A stretch of DNA of 64,000 bases from Beroe forskalii (taxonomy: Eukaryota > Ctenophora > Nuda > Beroida > Beroidae): positions 310,001-374,000 of the forward strand of contig WFMF01000114.1 in assembly GCA_011033025.1 (NCBI GenBank), written 5' to 3'. Below, in pieces: positions 11,101-25,200 of the stretch (its first letter is position 1; every line of letters begins with the position of its first letter). A program made the translations under genes and the position numbers. Under the pieces are notes generated by a model. It had not been told where the DNA came from, made no database searches, and saw only the letters and a program-made list of their open reading frames with translations.

Positions 11101-14100
11101 TCATAAGATATTGAAGGACACAGCCTTATTAATAATAAACTTAATAAAGATGAACATTGAACATCATCATCTGGCCATCTGCGATTCATCAGAACATATG
11201 AAAGCCTCATGCTGGAGTGCTGGTGTCAAGACACATAATGAATTGATGAAGTATTTGTTAAATGATATATATTAGCCGATTGAAGATCCAGCCTTTGACA
11301 TTTATCAATATTAAATATCCAAAACACGGAGGTTTTTCTGTTTCGAGTCATGTCTGTGCATATTATATCCCTTGACTCATGTATAATATGCTATTGTATT
11401 TTTTGTAAAAACGTGTAATTTCCCTTTTTTCGAGTCATTGTTCTGGGGGTGATTACCTATTTGAATTGGTTTTCTGCACTTATCAGTCCGTTAATGGCTC
11501 GTCCTTAGTACAGTTCTTTCCTCAGTACCTGCTCATAACCCGCTCTCCCTGCCCATATCTTCCGCTAATTGAGCCCTTTACATCAGACTAAATAGCTAAT
11601 TGTAAAATTGTCAGCTCGCAGCAGCTCTCGCCTGGCATTGGCTGCACGTGTGTGTTTTATATCAGATTACCAAACACCACCATCCACCAATTCTTCCACC
11701 GGCAATACTCTGCCGAAAACGAAGGCATTTTGTGTGCCGAAACGTGGAACATTTTGTGAGATCCGTCGAAAACTGGAGAATTTTTTTGTGATCGGCTGAA
11801 TTTTCTGGCCATTCGTGTGAACGACCGAATATTCCTCAGAGAAAATTCCTCAAATCCTGCAGAGCAAATTCTCCAATTCCTGGAGCATATGGTTAGGAAA
11901 TTTCCCTAGTACTACAGCATGTTTGAGGATATCGGCCAAATTTCGTCGGACTCATGTGGTATTCTATCCTAATCCAGTGAAAATTTTGCCTGCATTTTGA
12001 ACTTTTTGAATCCACTTTTAACCAAATATTGTCAAAATTTACTGATCCGCATACTGCCAAGCGCCATAATTTTGTGCCAGCAATAACGAATTTCGAAACG
12101 TGATTTCGAGATCTGCGAAAATCAAACCTGGTTTAATTCAATTCCTAAAAGCCCAAAAGTTGATTGGGTATTTTTACGTAATCTTTGGTTCGAGAACATT
12201 TTGTTTAGATCCGTCTGCTGACAATAAACCTATCTGCGGCCGGCGCTCCCGCTGCGAAATTTCTATTATTCCTTATCGATGGTGTATTAGCGTGCCCATA
12301 TAGGTCATTCAGAATTGACCAATCAGTGTGAGAGACGACTGTAAACTCGCGCGCTGATTGGGCGATTATATCTTATGACGATTTCGAGATCATTTGTCCT
12401 ACGGGTAAGCTAACAATAATACGTGGCCGATATATCAGAACATTTTTTGCCGGCTGAGGGCCGGTCATAGGCTCTCTACAGTCGGTATATAATATATGGT
12501 TACCAGTACCAGCGTCAAGAACTTGTCTTGTTTTTGCTTGTTAGGTTCGGTGTTAAAACCTCGTTATAACTATAAGCCTAACAACGTGCAATATTTATAT
12601 TAGTTGTCACTTTTCTCTAGTTAACTTTTCTCCAGTTCATTTTTCCGTTACCTACTGTAGAAGCTCTTTGACTGTTACATTCGATTTTTGCAAAAATTAT
12701 GTCGTTTTCCGAGCTTTCTATGGGGTTTGACAAAACTTAAATATTATTCCCAAAAACCTTTTTATCAATAACGATAAATTGTCTCATTGAACTTGTAAAT
12801 CGTGCTTAAGAAGTTAAGAGGTTATTAATTGTAATGTTGCATAATATAATGAAACCATAACCACAATAATAGGATTCACCAGACATATGGTTTTACCGGA
12901 TACCGATTATATGTAACGCAGACAAGTTTTTGTGGGACAATTATAGTTCTGGCGGGATCGAAATCTTGGGAGTTTGAAAATATATGGGGATATTTTTGGA
13001 AATATCTACCATGTCAACGTATGATGATTACGCCTTATTGATATTTCATGGGGTGCGAAAATACTTTTTTTTCTTAAAATTTACAATTTTATTCGTTAGG
13101 TATCGCAGACATATGTAGAGAACCAGTAACTTATATGGGCGCCATCTACAGCAATCCCCCTGATCATAGAAGCAGACAACGCATGCTGATCATTTTAAAT
13201 GCAAGGAATTATCGTGTTTGGTAGTTATAAATTGGGAGAACTATACCAGGTATTATATAATTCAGGATTTAGCAACCTGCAACGCGCTATATTTTGAAGT
13301 ATGTGTTGAATTATTCATCACTGCGAATATTTATTATGTTTATTTTACTTCCTGAAATCAATAAGATCATTGGGGTTACATTCGGTAAACGCAGATTATT
13401 TTATTCAACTTCCGCAAGTAAAATGTTCTAGGCAAATTGTTGCGGTTATCTCAGCAACATGTTCCTTCAAGGCTCGCACTTCCTTGTTTTGCCTGTGTTA
13501 GTTCTGTTGCTCAAGAGTTGGTGCAAGCTGCATTCTCAACGAAGCGTCAATCGATTGTGATTTAATGCCAAGTTTATTGTCGTTCAGTTGTTTTTCTAAA
13601 GATCTTCATGAGACGCCCATTCCGTATTGAATTGACACCATTTTAATTTTTCGAGCTTAATTTTTTCCCAAATTTACTCCTTTATCATACCTCAAATTTT
13701 ATATGCGATTATGCGGTACAACAGCAACAGGGTGCAATCACGCCATCGATACAACATTCCCACCCTCCAACTTTAATCGTGGGATTGTATCGACTCCCTA
13801 ATTATTCAGCACACTCACCTAAAATAGGCTGTTTATCATCGTTAATTCTCATTTCTAATCCCTGACCATGACATCATCTTCCCACCTCCAACTTGAGCTA
13901 CGTTTTAATGTTTGTGTAAATAATGTGATCATGTTGCATCGCGCGGGCCCCCTGTTATTCAGCTCACGCTAATGGAGTTAGGGATGTTATTTGATACCTC
14001 CCCACACACTCTCGCCAGTCCCCATCCTCCTTGACTCTTTGTAGCTGGTCTTTTGTTTTGTGATCACCTGTGTTGTATACACGGTGTATATACACACTTG
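5165..14100. other. intergenic DNA without a supportable gene
   Basis: I find no open frame with protein-like composition bounded by splice sites on either strand. It holds the 3' flank of the KEN-box gene, AT-rich DNA, short microsatellites (TTA near 9530-9545) and a repeat copy at about 8105-8190. Long low-expression exons or ncRNA genes cannot be excluded by eye. Confidence 0.5.
8105..8190. repeat. interspersed repeat shared with 31290-31375
   Basis: Shares GAGATATGGAC, CAGCACTTCTGTACT and ATAGATTAAAATA in the same order with 31290-31375, same orientation. About 80 bp are recognisably related. Family unknown. Confidence 0.6.
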
Positions 14101-14116
14101 GTTCTGCGGGCAGAAA

Positions 14117-14195
14117 GGAATAGGCGGTTGAGGCGTCATAGACTTAACACTTTAGGGTGTGATAATGATGTCATCATTCATCACAACCGCCTAAA
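14117..14195. mobile_element. short hairpin MITE, TAGGCGGTT family
   Basis: Terminal inverted repeats TAGGCGGTTG (14121) and CAACCGCCTA (about 14184-14193) enclose a core with ATGATGTCATCAT. The same ends and core recur at 17187, 19340 and elsewhere, so this is a dispersed hairpin family. No coding capacity. Confidence 0.65.
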
Positions 14196-14526
14196 TTATG
14201 ATTTAACTCTAGCACATGTTAGATCCATTCTGTGTTTTCTACTCCAGGTTTTTTGTTGTATCTCCAGTGTTTTTATAATGTATAATTTGTCCCATTGTCA
14301 GATTCGCCTCTAATAAGCAATTGATGTGACCAGTTTTTTTCTAAAATTGTTTTATATTATCACACTCCCGAGCTATGATTATCCAATATAATCCTTAGCT
14401 CCTTGTTATAGATGATCTGTTATCAGACGTTTAGATATATATTTTACATCCTATAATTCTCTGCTCGCCGTGTGGAAATGTGATTACGATGTGTCACGTG
14501 ATCACAGAACGCGATCACCGGGATTC

Positions 14527-14935
14527 TGTGAGAGTGTGACTGTTTGAGTGTGTTTCAGGGGCATATGACTGTTTGAGTTGAATGTTTGAGTGTGTGGCTG
14601 TTTCCAGTGTAACTGTTTCAGTGTGTGACGCTGTTTGAGAGTGTAACTGTTCGAGTGTGTGACTGTTTGAGTGTGTGACTGTTTGAGAATGTGACTGTTT
14701 GAGAGTGTGACTGTTTGAGAGTGTGACTGCTTGAGAGTGTGACTGTTTGAGAGTGTGACTGTTTATGAGTGTGACTGTTTGAGAGTGTGACTGTTTGAGA
14801 GTGTGACTGTTTAAGTGTGAGACTGTTTGAAAGTGTGACTGTTTAAGTGTGAGACTGTTTGATTGTATGACTGTTTGAGTGTATGACTGTTTGAGAGTGT
14901 GACTGTTTGAGTGTATGACTGTTTACAGTTTGAGA
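14527..14935. repeat. 16-bp minisatellite
   Basis: About 25 tandem copies of GAGAGTGTGACTGTTT with point variants and a few indels. G/T-rich on the plus strand. No open frame of interest. Confidence 0.92.
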
Positions 14936-15654
14936 GTCCGTAAACACGAAATACAAATAAAATTGTCGGTTTGTCGTCATAAAACCACCATTTTAAGCCC
15001 TCATAATGACGTCATCGCGACCTATCCGTGCGAGTAATGTAGAATATCTGGAATAGTAGTTTAATGCGGGGTGTAAGGCCTGTATCAGTTTACAAACTCT
15101 GGTCGATGTATTATGTTTACAGTACTCGCATTCTTGGTATTTGAATTTCGTTGTGGTAAGTTAACGCCCTCTATGAGACAAATCAGGATATCTAAGTATA
15201 GTAACTGCCACCAGGTACTATAGTTCAAATTTTATGCTTTTCTGATATTGAATTAAATAAATTTTAAATCTATTCCTAAAGTTATTATTGTCACTGCGAC
15301 ATAAGAACGTTGGACCTGTCACTCAGACAATGGGCCCTGTGATTTACCCTGAGTAGAGAATCTATCCTTCTTAATCTCAAGCTTCTGATTGCTGATGCCG
15401 TATCCTCATGCTACTACCTGGTCCCGCAAATCAATCTCAGCATTCTTCAAGCTCCTTTCTTCCACTGACTTTGAACTCATGCAGCCTTCTCCCCAAGTCC
15501 TTTTTTTATCTCTCTCTTCTAGTCTTCCACAGTCCACTGGAGCTTTGAATGCACAAATATCCATTCCACTGGTCAATGGCTGTCGTATCATATCATTACT
15601 GAGTCTTGCTCAACGCTCTTATAAAATACATGGTGCCTTGAATAGATATGATCG

Positions 15655-15722
15655 TTATCAATTGACAGTTCCTTTGACGTCATTATCATAGCACAAAATG
15701 GTGAGTTGATGACGTTCTTCAG
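15655..15722. mobile_element. partial copy of the TGACGTCA hairpin MITE
   Basis: Contains TTTGACGTCATTATCATAG and GGTGAGTTGATGACGTT, the two core blocks of the family, but its outer TAGGCGGTT ends are lost or diverged. Confidence 0.45.
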
Positions 15723-16545
15723 CTATCCGTGCGTGCTTCAGTGCTATACTTTAAGATAGGATCCTTCTGAGAGCAAGGCAAGTACCAGACAGATAGACTA
15801 GGATCCATGTCTGAATTCCTTTGATCTAGACCATTTGAACATAACTCGGACACGAGAGAAATCTAGACACAGTTCAACTAAGCGAGGAGCTCTGAACATA
15901 TCTACTTTTCAAAGTTTTAATAATCGCTAATTTCAACGAATTATATTCTCTTCTGTTTTGGCTTGACTGTAGATGATTGTGATGAGTATCCTTGCTACGG
16001 ATGTCTTCCTTTGTTATTTTCAACGTCAAGTAAGATGCGTTTTATCTGTTTATATTTAGTGCTTATATTAATCTTGGCTCCCGTTTAAAAGGTTTCTCTT
16101 GCGTTTCTAAGAAGTTTCTCCAAGTTTTATCAGTCATTGTTCATCAATCGTTGTTTTGGTCAAAACCCACGAAAATAATTTAGGGTCCAAATCCATCGGG
16201 AATCCTCCTCACACGAGACCACGCCCTTTTTCGGGCGCCAGTATCGCTGTTTAGCCATTATCCTGACCTCTCTAAACTCCCTTAATCATCAAAATTATCC
16301 CACACAATCGAACATTTCTTATAGATTACTCTATCTGATCTACAATAATTTCCGAATTAGTCATTCCTCATATAACATATTCTCATCTTCTATCGATCAT
16401 GCTCATTCTCATTGTACATTCTTTGATCGTCGTGATGCTCATTGCTCATACATCAATCGTCATTCTCCATTCAAGTCCATTCTTCGATCCCGATAGATCT
16501 TTCTGATTTTGTATTATTGCAAAAGAACGAGAAATTAGGCATATT

Positions 16546-16892
16546 TTACACCCGGGTTCCTGTTACGAGAAAAACTTACGAAAAAACTTGCAAGAAAACT
16601 TGCGAGAAATCAGGATTTTCATCAACATAGTTCCTGTACACGAGTTTTTTTGTTTTGCTTGGACGTAATTGACGCTCATAATTCGATATTCCTATCATGT
16701 GTAACATTCCATCCAAAATCAATTATTCCTTTTTCTGCGAGAATTCTCGTCCATTTCAAATTTCTCGCGATTCCGCGATAGATCTCTGATTTTTCATGAA
16801 AATTTTGTACAGGAACTGCGGCAAAAACATTTCTCGTAAGTTTTCTTGCGAGTTTTCTCGCGAGTTTTCTCGTAACAGGAACCCGGGTGTAA
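16546..16892. mobile_element. 347-bp MITE with CCCGGGT terminal inverted repeats
   Basis: Begins TTACACCCGGGTTCCTGTTA and ends with its reverse complement at 16873-16892. The inverted match continues inward through CGAGAAAA. Subterminal ACTTGCRAGAAA-type direct repeats lie just inside both ends. There is no transposase frame, and I see no convincing target-site duplication. Confidence 0.75.
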
Positions 16893-17186
16893 CGCTCCTC
16901 ATTCTTTCGCCTTGTTACTTCTTCACGGCATGCATTACATGAATTCTTGTTACCCATTCTTGAAAAGCAACAGCTACACCAGGTACAAAAGCCGCAGAAA
17001 TTTTGCCTGTTTTTTGTGTATAATATTTGTTAGATAATCACCTGCGGACCTCTATCCACTGAAAAGTATGTTCTGTTGTCCTCCTCCACATTTTGCTAAT
17101 AATAAGTACAGTATTTGACTAACATATAGCTGTTTACTAAATATTTTACCGAATATTTGTCTCAGCGGTCTTATATACCCGCGCAA

Positions 17187-17261
17187 GAAATAGGCGGTCA
17201 AAATGACGTCATTATCGTAGCTCAATGTAGTAAGTTGATGACGTTGAATACCGCTTATTTT
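17187..17261. mobile_element. hairpin MITE, TAGGCGGT/TGACGTCA family
   Basis: AAATAGGCGGT at the left pairs with ACCGCTTATTT at the right. The core has AATGACGTCATTATCGTAG and AGTTGATGACGTTGA. This is one of the better-preserved copies, about 75 bp. Confidence 0.7.
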
Positions 17262-17974
17262 TCGCGTGCGCCTGGGTTTATACTAGTCACCCATTATATA
17301 TTATTTTTTGATTTATATTTCCTTCGGTATATAGCATTTTTCAGTTGTCCTACATTTATATTGGGTCGTTTTGTTTATATTATTCGTCATATTAAATTCC
17401 GAATATAGTTTTCAAAAACCGTATTATACTGTCCGTTACTGTTGTCAGCTAATTCTTATGCTTGGTGATTCACGAAATTAATGTCAATGGCAGAATATTT
17501 TTCGTGAAGCAGAGTACAATAGTTTGGTAGATTCTTATTCAAGTATTCAGTATTCGTAGACAAATGACAATAACTCCAACCAGTGATCGTTTCTCTGAGC
17601 TATGTATTCAGCGGTATTCAGTGATTTTAGTTTTATCATGCAATACAGCTGCTGGGCTTGTAAAACAATTGTCAAACTTTGACACATTGATCTGAAAACA
17701 ATGTTAAATGTTACTTTGAAATGGAGGACAAGCTCAGCTAGCAATGACAGTTGTAAAATTGTATTTCTTATTTGAGTTTTCTTTTTCTTTTCTTCTTATT
17801 TCTTTCTTATTTCCTTTTTTCCAGGAAGTACTAAACAGTAAACATCTTTTCTCTTTTACATAGAGGATATTGTACACCACTCCCATCTGCAATTTCCTTT
17901 TCAATTTTTTCCGTGTCGAAATATCTGATCACTCCAGATCAATACAATACCAAGTCATGAGGACTTTTAGAGGT

Positions 17975-18062
17975 GTGGGACTGATGTCATCTTCATTTAG
18001 AATAGTGTGGGACTGATGTCATCTTCACTTAGAATGGTGAGTTGATGAAATGATGACCGTTG
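17975..18062. repeat. tandem half-copies of the hairpin MITE core
   Basis: GTGTGGGACTGATGTCATCTTCA-type blocks occur twice (about 17975 and 18005), each followed by a TTTAGAATRG segment, then GGTGAGTTGATGA as in the MITE core. It is a rearranged copy with no outer ends. Confidence 0.4.
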
Positions 18063-18083
18063 TCCTTATTATCGGTTTTAGCC

Positions 18084-18226
18084 AGCGATCGTTTATGTAT
18101 TACGTAATGATTTAGGGGGTTTCAAGGGATTACGTTTCATTTTATTGTTTGAATGAAATTCTGTACATGATTTTTGAGGGGGGTAAAATAATAAATCGGC
18201 CAAAAATCGATATGTGAACGATCCCT
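18084..18226. mobile_element. MITE with GGGATCGTTCAC-type ends (diverged copy)
   Basis: Left end GCGATCGTTTATGTATTACG and right end ATATGTGAACGATCCCT are inverted repeats. The interior shares TCGGCCAAAA with the element at 50722-50873, read in the opposite orientation. Non-coding. Confidence 0.6.
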
Positions 18227-19339
18227 AAAAAGCACTTCCCGTAAAAGGAACTCAGTCTGCGGTAGGTATTGGTCTTACTGGCGGACTGCCAAGTCTCGAG
18301 GTGTAATTGTTAATTCATTAAGTGCAGGTCATTGTTCGTTTCCTAGGCTCCCAGCCTACACACACATTTTATTCAAATGTTCGTAACACTTACGTAACAC
18401 CAGCTCACACGTTATGATATGTACAGTGTACACAGTGGCTCAGGAGTCAGAGGAATAGGTGGTTGAGAGTGATGTCATCATCATCGTTGAGGACATTCTA
18501 CCAACTCAGAAATGCGGAGTTTAGGGTATACAAGATATCTTGGGTTAGCTTAGACCACCCAGTGTCTCCCAGTCCCATATGGATCCCAATGTAATATCCC
18601 TGGTACTCTGGTAGAGGCGCCTGGTATCATGGTTCAAACTTGGGATTTTGACTTGTTGATATTCAATGAGTATACCTTACAGCGCTAGGACCAGTGCAGG
18701 ACATTCAAGGATTAACCTACTTCATCCAGTGTCTCCTATTAGAGAGGTAGAAACACCTGTTTGGTACAGACCATGCTACACTATTAAAACAATTAAGAAA
18801 TATTAAGCAGTAACACCTGGTATACATGTACTGCAGATCTTACATCTAGAAGCTGCAGATCATGGTGTTCTAGAAGTATGATCGTATTACACTGAGCTTT
18901 ATACAGAAGTATACTTCTTACACCATCATCAAGTCATCATATGACTTATGTGTTGGTTTGGGTGGTTTGATGAGCTTCATCATCTTGTTATTATAGTTCC
19001 TAGTGGCTTCGTTCCCTTCATCTTATTACCATTTCCTTGATGACTCTTTTAACAATATCCGTAACATGGCAACAGGCGTGTTATCAATAGATTAGGAAGT
19101 GAGGAGTTATTTATATCCAGCTAATTTTTGCTAGATAAATCGGTTGATCGTTTTATTACGGGTGGTATATGAATTGTGAGTGGTATTCTGATTCAGGTTT
19201 CAGGCTGGTACCTAGAGTACCAGGGCTTATGCGGTGTACCCAGGGAGTAGGGACCCTCCCTTGTGATTTTGAATCGTATTCTCACCCCTCACAGAATGTG
19301 TCAGCTCAATGACACACGTCTTACACGGCACATACACGA

Positions 19340-19406
19340 GAAATAGGTGGTTTAAGGTGGTCAAAATCCCCATGAAGAAAGTTGATGACGTTGAACCGCC
19401 TATTCG
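19340..19406. mobile_element. hairpin MITE, TAGGTGGTT family
   Basis: GAAATAGGTGGTT at the left and AACCGCCTATTC at the right form the stem. The core keeps AGTTGATGACGTTGAACCGCC. A half-copy with the same left end sits at about 18449-18500, and another degraded copy with AATGACGTCACTTAACC at 21028-21088. Confidence 0.65.
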
Positions 19407-22171
19407 TCACTCATGAGGCTTACACCCACACGCAATCTGTCCATGATGGGGGATGATGATGACGGTAACCTGATACTCCTCAACAACGACAATTGCCCCA
19501 TCTTATCATTATACGTTATTATGAATTCATGTTGTGATATAAGTACTGCAGTTGTCGGTGTATGTCACTTTGTTCTGTCACTTGTCAGTTTGTCGGCGTA
19601 AGTTTGATTGTTTTTTGCGACAGTTCGTCAGTATTTAATATTTATATTTGATATTTGAGTTTACGAGTGGCTTACTGAGCCAATGTAATGCGTGTCATCA
19701 TGACAGTTTACAGGCCCATTTTTAAAGGCCTCGCGGTTTGTCTGCTGTAACTGTAATTAATAGTTGAGATTGAACTCACTCATCTTCAAGTTTTTGTGTC
19801 AGTTTCTGCACAGATTTTGTAAGTATTTCTCATTTTCTCAGTGTATCAATATGTTCGTCAGTATATGCCATGTGTTTTCCATGTAATTGTATGCGAGTAT
19901 TCAGTTTGTTATTATGCGTGTAAGTGTCAATATTTGTTTCGCTGTGCACCACTTGATAAGCTTCCCCTGCCAAGTTGCCGCCCGCCTTTTGTAACGGAGT
20001 TTTTGTGGGTGCTTTACTCCTTATTTCGTGCGTATTACGCCTCGTATTATGACTCCAGTGTGTGTATGATATTTAGTTATTAGTTATATTAGTTGTTAGT
20101 TATATTAGTTAGTTATTAGTTAGTAATTAGTTATATTAGGTAATTATTGTCCTTTGATAATATACGCGATGTTTTTATTGTTTAGCAATTGCATTTGTAT
20201 GTACAGGAGCGATTTTTTTAGTCTCATGATAATTTATTTTTTTAAATTTCTGATAATTCTCGAGTTGACGCAATCAAGAGCAATTCCAAAGTAGCTGAGT
20301 TGATTCTACTCAGAAATTATTAGAAATTTCGAAATATTGTTTATTACTCACTATACTGAGCTGTATGCTTGTTCTGGTCAGGCAGCATGATTATACTGAC
20401 ATCAACTGTATCACTGATAATCGTTTACTAATTGTAGCTATTCATGATTTAGCCTCTTCTGATCGATACACGCAATAGGCGCATGACTAGTGTCTTGTTT
20501 GATGATAAGGAAGAAATTTCTGTTGAAAGCAAAAGAAATGAATAAATTTTTAAATAGGTATTTCACATTCTTGAGCATTCAGCACTGTATGAAATCTTGA
20601 GTTTCCACGCTGAACTGTAATTTCTACTAATGTGACATATCCTAGATATTTGTAATCCGTATCCTACGATCTAATATATCTTAGATAGTTATACTCCGTA
20701 TCTGAGATCTACTTACATACGGATGAGATACGACTAACATAGTAATAAGTAGTTACTCCACCCTTTACAGCCCACAAAGCCACTGTTTGAAGTTTTAGTA
20801 ACTCAAAGCATGACCAAAGACTCGAGTATGTATTAGACCACGTATAATCCCCCCATTAATCCCTCTCCTTTCATCATATATCATGTCCTGAGCTAAAGCT
20901 CAGTAATCTCTGGTTTTTGTACAGTAATTTGCTGAGTTAGTGGCCTTCCTAACTGGTGATTGCTCTTTGAGAGCCGGTTTTCTGTACCCAGGACATTAGC
21001 TGACTCCAATGACTATGATAGACAGCTAAACGTCATCAATTGTCCATGTTAATCTATGATAATGACGTCACTTAACCTCTATTTTCTCAGTACAGCTGAC
21101 TGGAGTTCTCCTTCACATGACAGGTAGACACGCTTCCGAGGTTATATCCGACATTGTAGAGGGGTAATCTAGGGGAAGGCAGAGCTAATCATACCTCGTA
21201 ACTTGGACCTATATGTCCGTCGTATATAAATGATCACATTGTCCATATATTATATATACCAACATAATCATGTGAGCCTCGTGTGGGGAGTTAGACTGGG
21301 GGATTACATGATATATCATTGTCAATTTCATCCAACAGTCTATACGTACCGGAACATAAAATATATCGAGGTCTAGTCCTCGAGAATATTTTATCTAATC
21401 AAGGTTAATTATTTATAAATGTCAAATTATATTATTTAATATATATGTTTATATAACATATCCCACAAGTTTTACTCCCCAGCATTATGCCATATAAATG
21501 AAGGTATTATCATTTGGTCAGGGAACACACCTTGACGTTGTTTAAGAAGTTGTTAGTCTGTGATATTTTTCTGACGTCTGACGTTTATAAAGCATACCCG
21601 ACCAGTAGTCTGGGCTGGGATAAGTTCTAGGATGGAGTTAGGGTTTTTGTAGTGCCACACGGTGAATGGCTCACGATTAGCTCATGTCATGTTTTTTATG
21701 TTTTATATAACCGTGCATGAGTCATATTTATGAGACTATAGGCGCATGGTTTTGTAAATTTTCATAAGACACACATTTTACTGTAAACTTTATTAAAGAG
21801 ATTAGCTGGGACTGTATTTTGTCTAAAATATAACTGAGCCACGATCATATATTAATTCTAAGATGAATGGGAAGGGCTCAGTGGTCTTTGACATATGCAA
21901 CGTGGTTTCTATGACCCATATATTTTTATGGTTACTCCTCGATAACTCTTTGGTTACCCAACGATATTTTACATTGCTTGATTACTCTTTGGTTACCAGA
22001 TAATCCTAAGTAATAAACGTGTGTTAATGTAGTGAAAGCCGAGATTTATGAAATGTTATCATGCGATAAACCGCCGATTTATAGAATTGCAGATTCTCTA
22101 TAATCCCCCTCTTTAACATTATCAACATAATTCTTTAACCCTCCGTAACATGTGTCAATTCTCCCGTAGGA

Positions 22172-22232
22172 ATGTATTCCGTTCTGCAACTCCTTTTAGC
22201 GTTCTTGCTGTGTGCTCCTTCATCAACACAAG
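22172..22232 (+). CDS. signal-peptide exon of the Ig receptor
   Basis: ATG at 22172, 20 codons plus one base, donor ACAAG|gtgagt. The residues give a short n-region, a Leu/Ala-rich hydrophobic core and a polar cleavage region (APSSTQ). The outgoing phase 1 fits both the 22968 microexon and the 24022 exon. Confidence 0.75.
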
Positions 22233-25200
22233 GTGAGTGACTCTTCACGATGACTTCTTATATTGAACTTGGCGTTGCTATGACGTCATCATCCAATGAT
22301 GTCATGTAATTTGTTATGCTAATTTGCACTGAATGACATAACAGTCTTGAGAATTATAACCTGTTTTTATTTTGAAGAATTTATCATAATTTGGGTAACT
22401 CAATCGACAGATGTTAATTTTCTTAATAATTCCATCAAATTTACAGTGAGATATATAATTCAATCTTTGAAAAGTTCCTCAGGACATAATTTGGCGCAAT
22501 ATTAATCATTCTTGAGTTATTGCGCCATGGTGTTTTAATGGAATAATGTTTGCTAGTCTTATCAATCTGCAATGTGCATGAAATAATACCATTTTTTCAG
22601 GATGAAAACTTTTTTGGATTTTTCTGGATTCTTTCATTTTGAACTCTACACCTTTATCGCACCAGGCACCTCTTTAAAGCAGCCCTCCGCATTATTTTGC
22701 CTTAGAAATCTAAGAGCATTCCTTTGGGCTTTGGGAGGTACCCCATACTAGAAATGGAAACTCACATATTTTGACAAACTACCTTTTCAAAGCGTCAGCC
22801 CTGAACTTGAAACCAGTAGATTGGTTTTAAACTCTCATAAAATTGTCTTTGAAATTCCAATCTCTTTACACTTTTAGAATACTTTGCATTATATCACTGA
22901 TCTGGAGATATGATAGAGTTATTTGCCCTTGTAAAGCCTAAACAAGCATTTATCTGCCCAGTTTTAGCGCAAGACTCCGACCTAGATGAATTCGTCCCAG
23001 GTATTCTATATGACCATTGAGTGCATGAAGCATGTGTTTTTTATGTTACTTGCATGTGTAGCATCGCGTACAATGTATACATTGTATGCATTGTACATTT
23101 TATTTATTTTTGTAAAATATGGTTGCTAAGTAAACAACATACTGATGTTGGCATGATGTAGAATTTGTGGAGTAAAATGTATGCCTTTTGAATTTTATAA
23201 TTCACATCATGTAATCTGATTATCATTCTGAAGCATGTTAACTTTTAAAGCATTTTCTACTCCATCTCATAAAGCAGATTCTCGTTTTTCTTAATTTTGA
23301 AAGCATTTTATTTACATCTCCTAATCTCCGACTTCTATTTCCTGCAGTGATGTTTTATGTTGTTTTACTTATCATGGATAGATAGATGCCAGTTCGCTGT
23401 ATCTTTATTTATTTGTTACCCATTTCTTGTTAGAAATGCTTTTTATAGAATTCAGTGTAAATGGTGGGATTATTTTCGAATCATGATATTCAATATTTAA
23501 ATACTTATTTTACTTTTGACCAAATCGGTTGCATGTCACATTCAGTATTTGAACTGTTTACTGCAGCTGTGTTTGGTGATCTTTGCTCCATGAAACGTGG
23601 AATACAAAGATGATTTTAACTTGATTTATGAGCAGCACTTCATGTAAAATTACAATCAATTCCAAGAAACGTCCAAGCCATAAACTTGGAAAAAGGGATA
23701 ATTTTATACCTGAACGGTTCTTAATTGTTTCAGTTGAAAGAATTTTGCAACTGAAAATTGATTTCCTGCAAAAATTTAAATATATGAGTACTAAGGAGTT
23801 GTTGTTCAACTCCACGATAGTCATTGGTATATGAATGCATTGACACCATACAATCTTACATTATATGATGCATACCATGCAAACCATACCATAAAGCATA
23901 CCATGGTACTCTTAACCATGCCATACTACACACACCCTGACATACATCTTACATGCCATACCAATAACCAAACATATAGTTATACCATGACATCTTACAA
24001 CATCCCCTCCTCAATTTTCAGTGGAATACGAAGTTGCCCGTGCAGCATATCTCCCTTCCTACGGGGCAATAGCGCGAGGCGAAGCCGAGTTGGAGTGCGT
24101 AGGAGTCAAGGACTACATGAACCAGATATTCTGGATGAGGAATGGTGTAAAAATCATGTCCAAGGACATCGACGATCCAAATAGTAACTTGTACAGATCT
24201 ATTCATACGGTTAGGAGTAAGGGAGATATCGAGGACTGATTGAATGATTGATTGACTTCCTTGGTTTGGATACTTGAAGATTATTTTAAATATTTTATGA
24301 CTTATCTTGAGGGCAACCCCGGGTTTTTTAATAGGTTTTGCTCCTCCGTCCGCTTGTTTACCTGACGAATCCATGTTTCAGATAACATCTGAGGACGAAG
24401 CTTACTACTCCTGCAATGGTCTGGGTATCTATCTTGTAGAGCAGAAGCCAGCTAGACTTAATGCCCAGGCCTCGGTGTGGCAAGGATCGGATGTTACCTG
24501 CATTGACCCAGCGGTGAGTGATGAGACACAACCTGTGTTAGTTTAGGGTACCCTACGAAACCTATGCACTCGTTGGGGCGATTTTTGCGCTACTCGGTGT
24601 CGGAACAACCTATGACAAATTATATACCATTCGAAAGGTCTTGTTCTCAGTAACACAGCGCAAAAAAGATCATGTGATTCTGATGCTCCTATCAAAAGTT
24701 ATGACCAATTTACTGATTTCTGTCAAAATGCGCCGCGCATGGCGTAAATATCTCATCGTGCCTAAATAACTTTGCGACGCTCGTCTCTGATTGGCTGAAC
24801 GCTGTGGAGTGCTCTGATGTCGTAACAGCTCATTTGTGCAGTGCTTCTTCGAATTTTGTTCCATGGTTTCGTTACCTGTGGTTCCAGCTTGTGAGCTTGT
24901 TTGGTTAACCAGTTATGAGTTATCAAGGTGACGTCATCAGAGGACCGGTTCTTCACAATTCCAGATTTGCTCTACTGATGCTTCATTTCCCTGTATTTTG
25001 TTTTGCGTAATTTTGATCGGGTAATTTTTGCCCATTATTCATTACTGATCAGTCTGATATCATGGTGATTGTTGATACACCCGACAGGCCTTAGTGAAAA
25101 GTGAGACTGTTGTTAGTGATAACACTAAGTCTGAAAATTGTCAATGATACGAAATAGTGGTACCAAAGGCGCTTCCGATTGGTTTCAGAGTTCATTCAGG

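Noticed and set aside
15389..15691. 100-codon plus frame and 61-codon minus frame
   Set aside because: Both lack splice sites and homology that I recognise; the plus frame runs into a MITE core.
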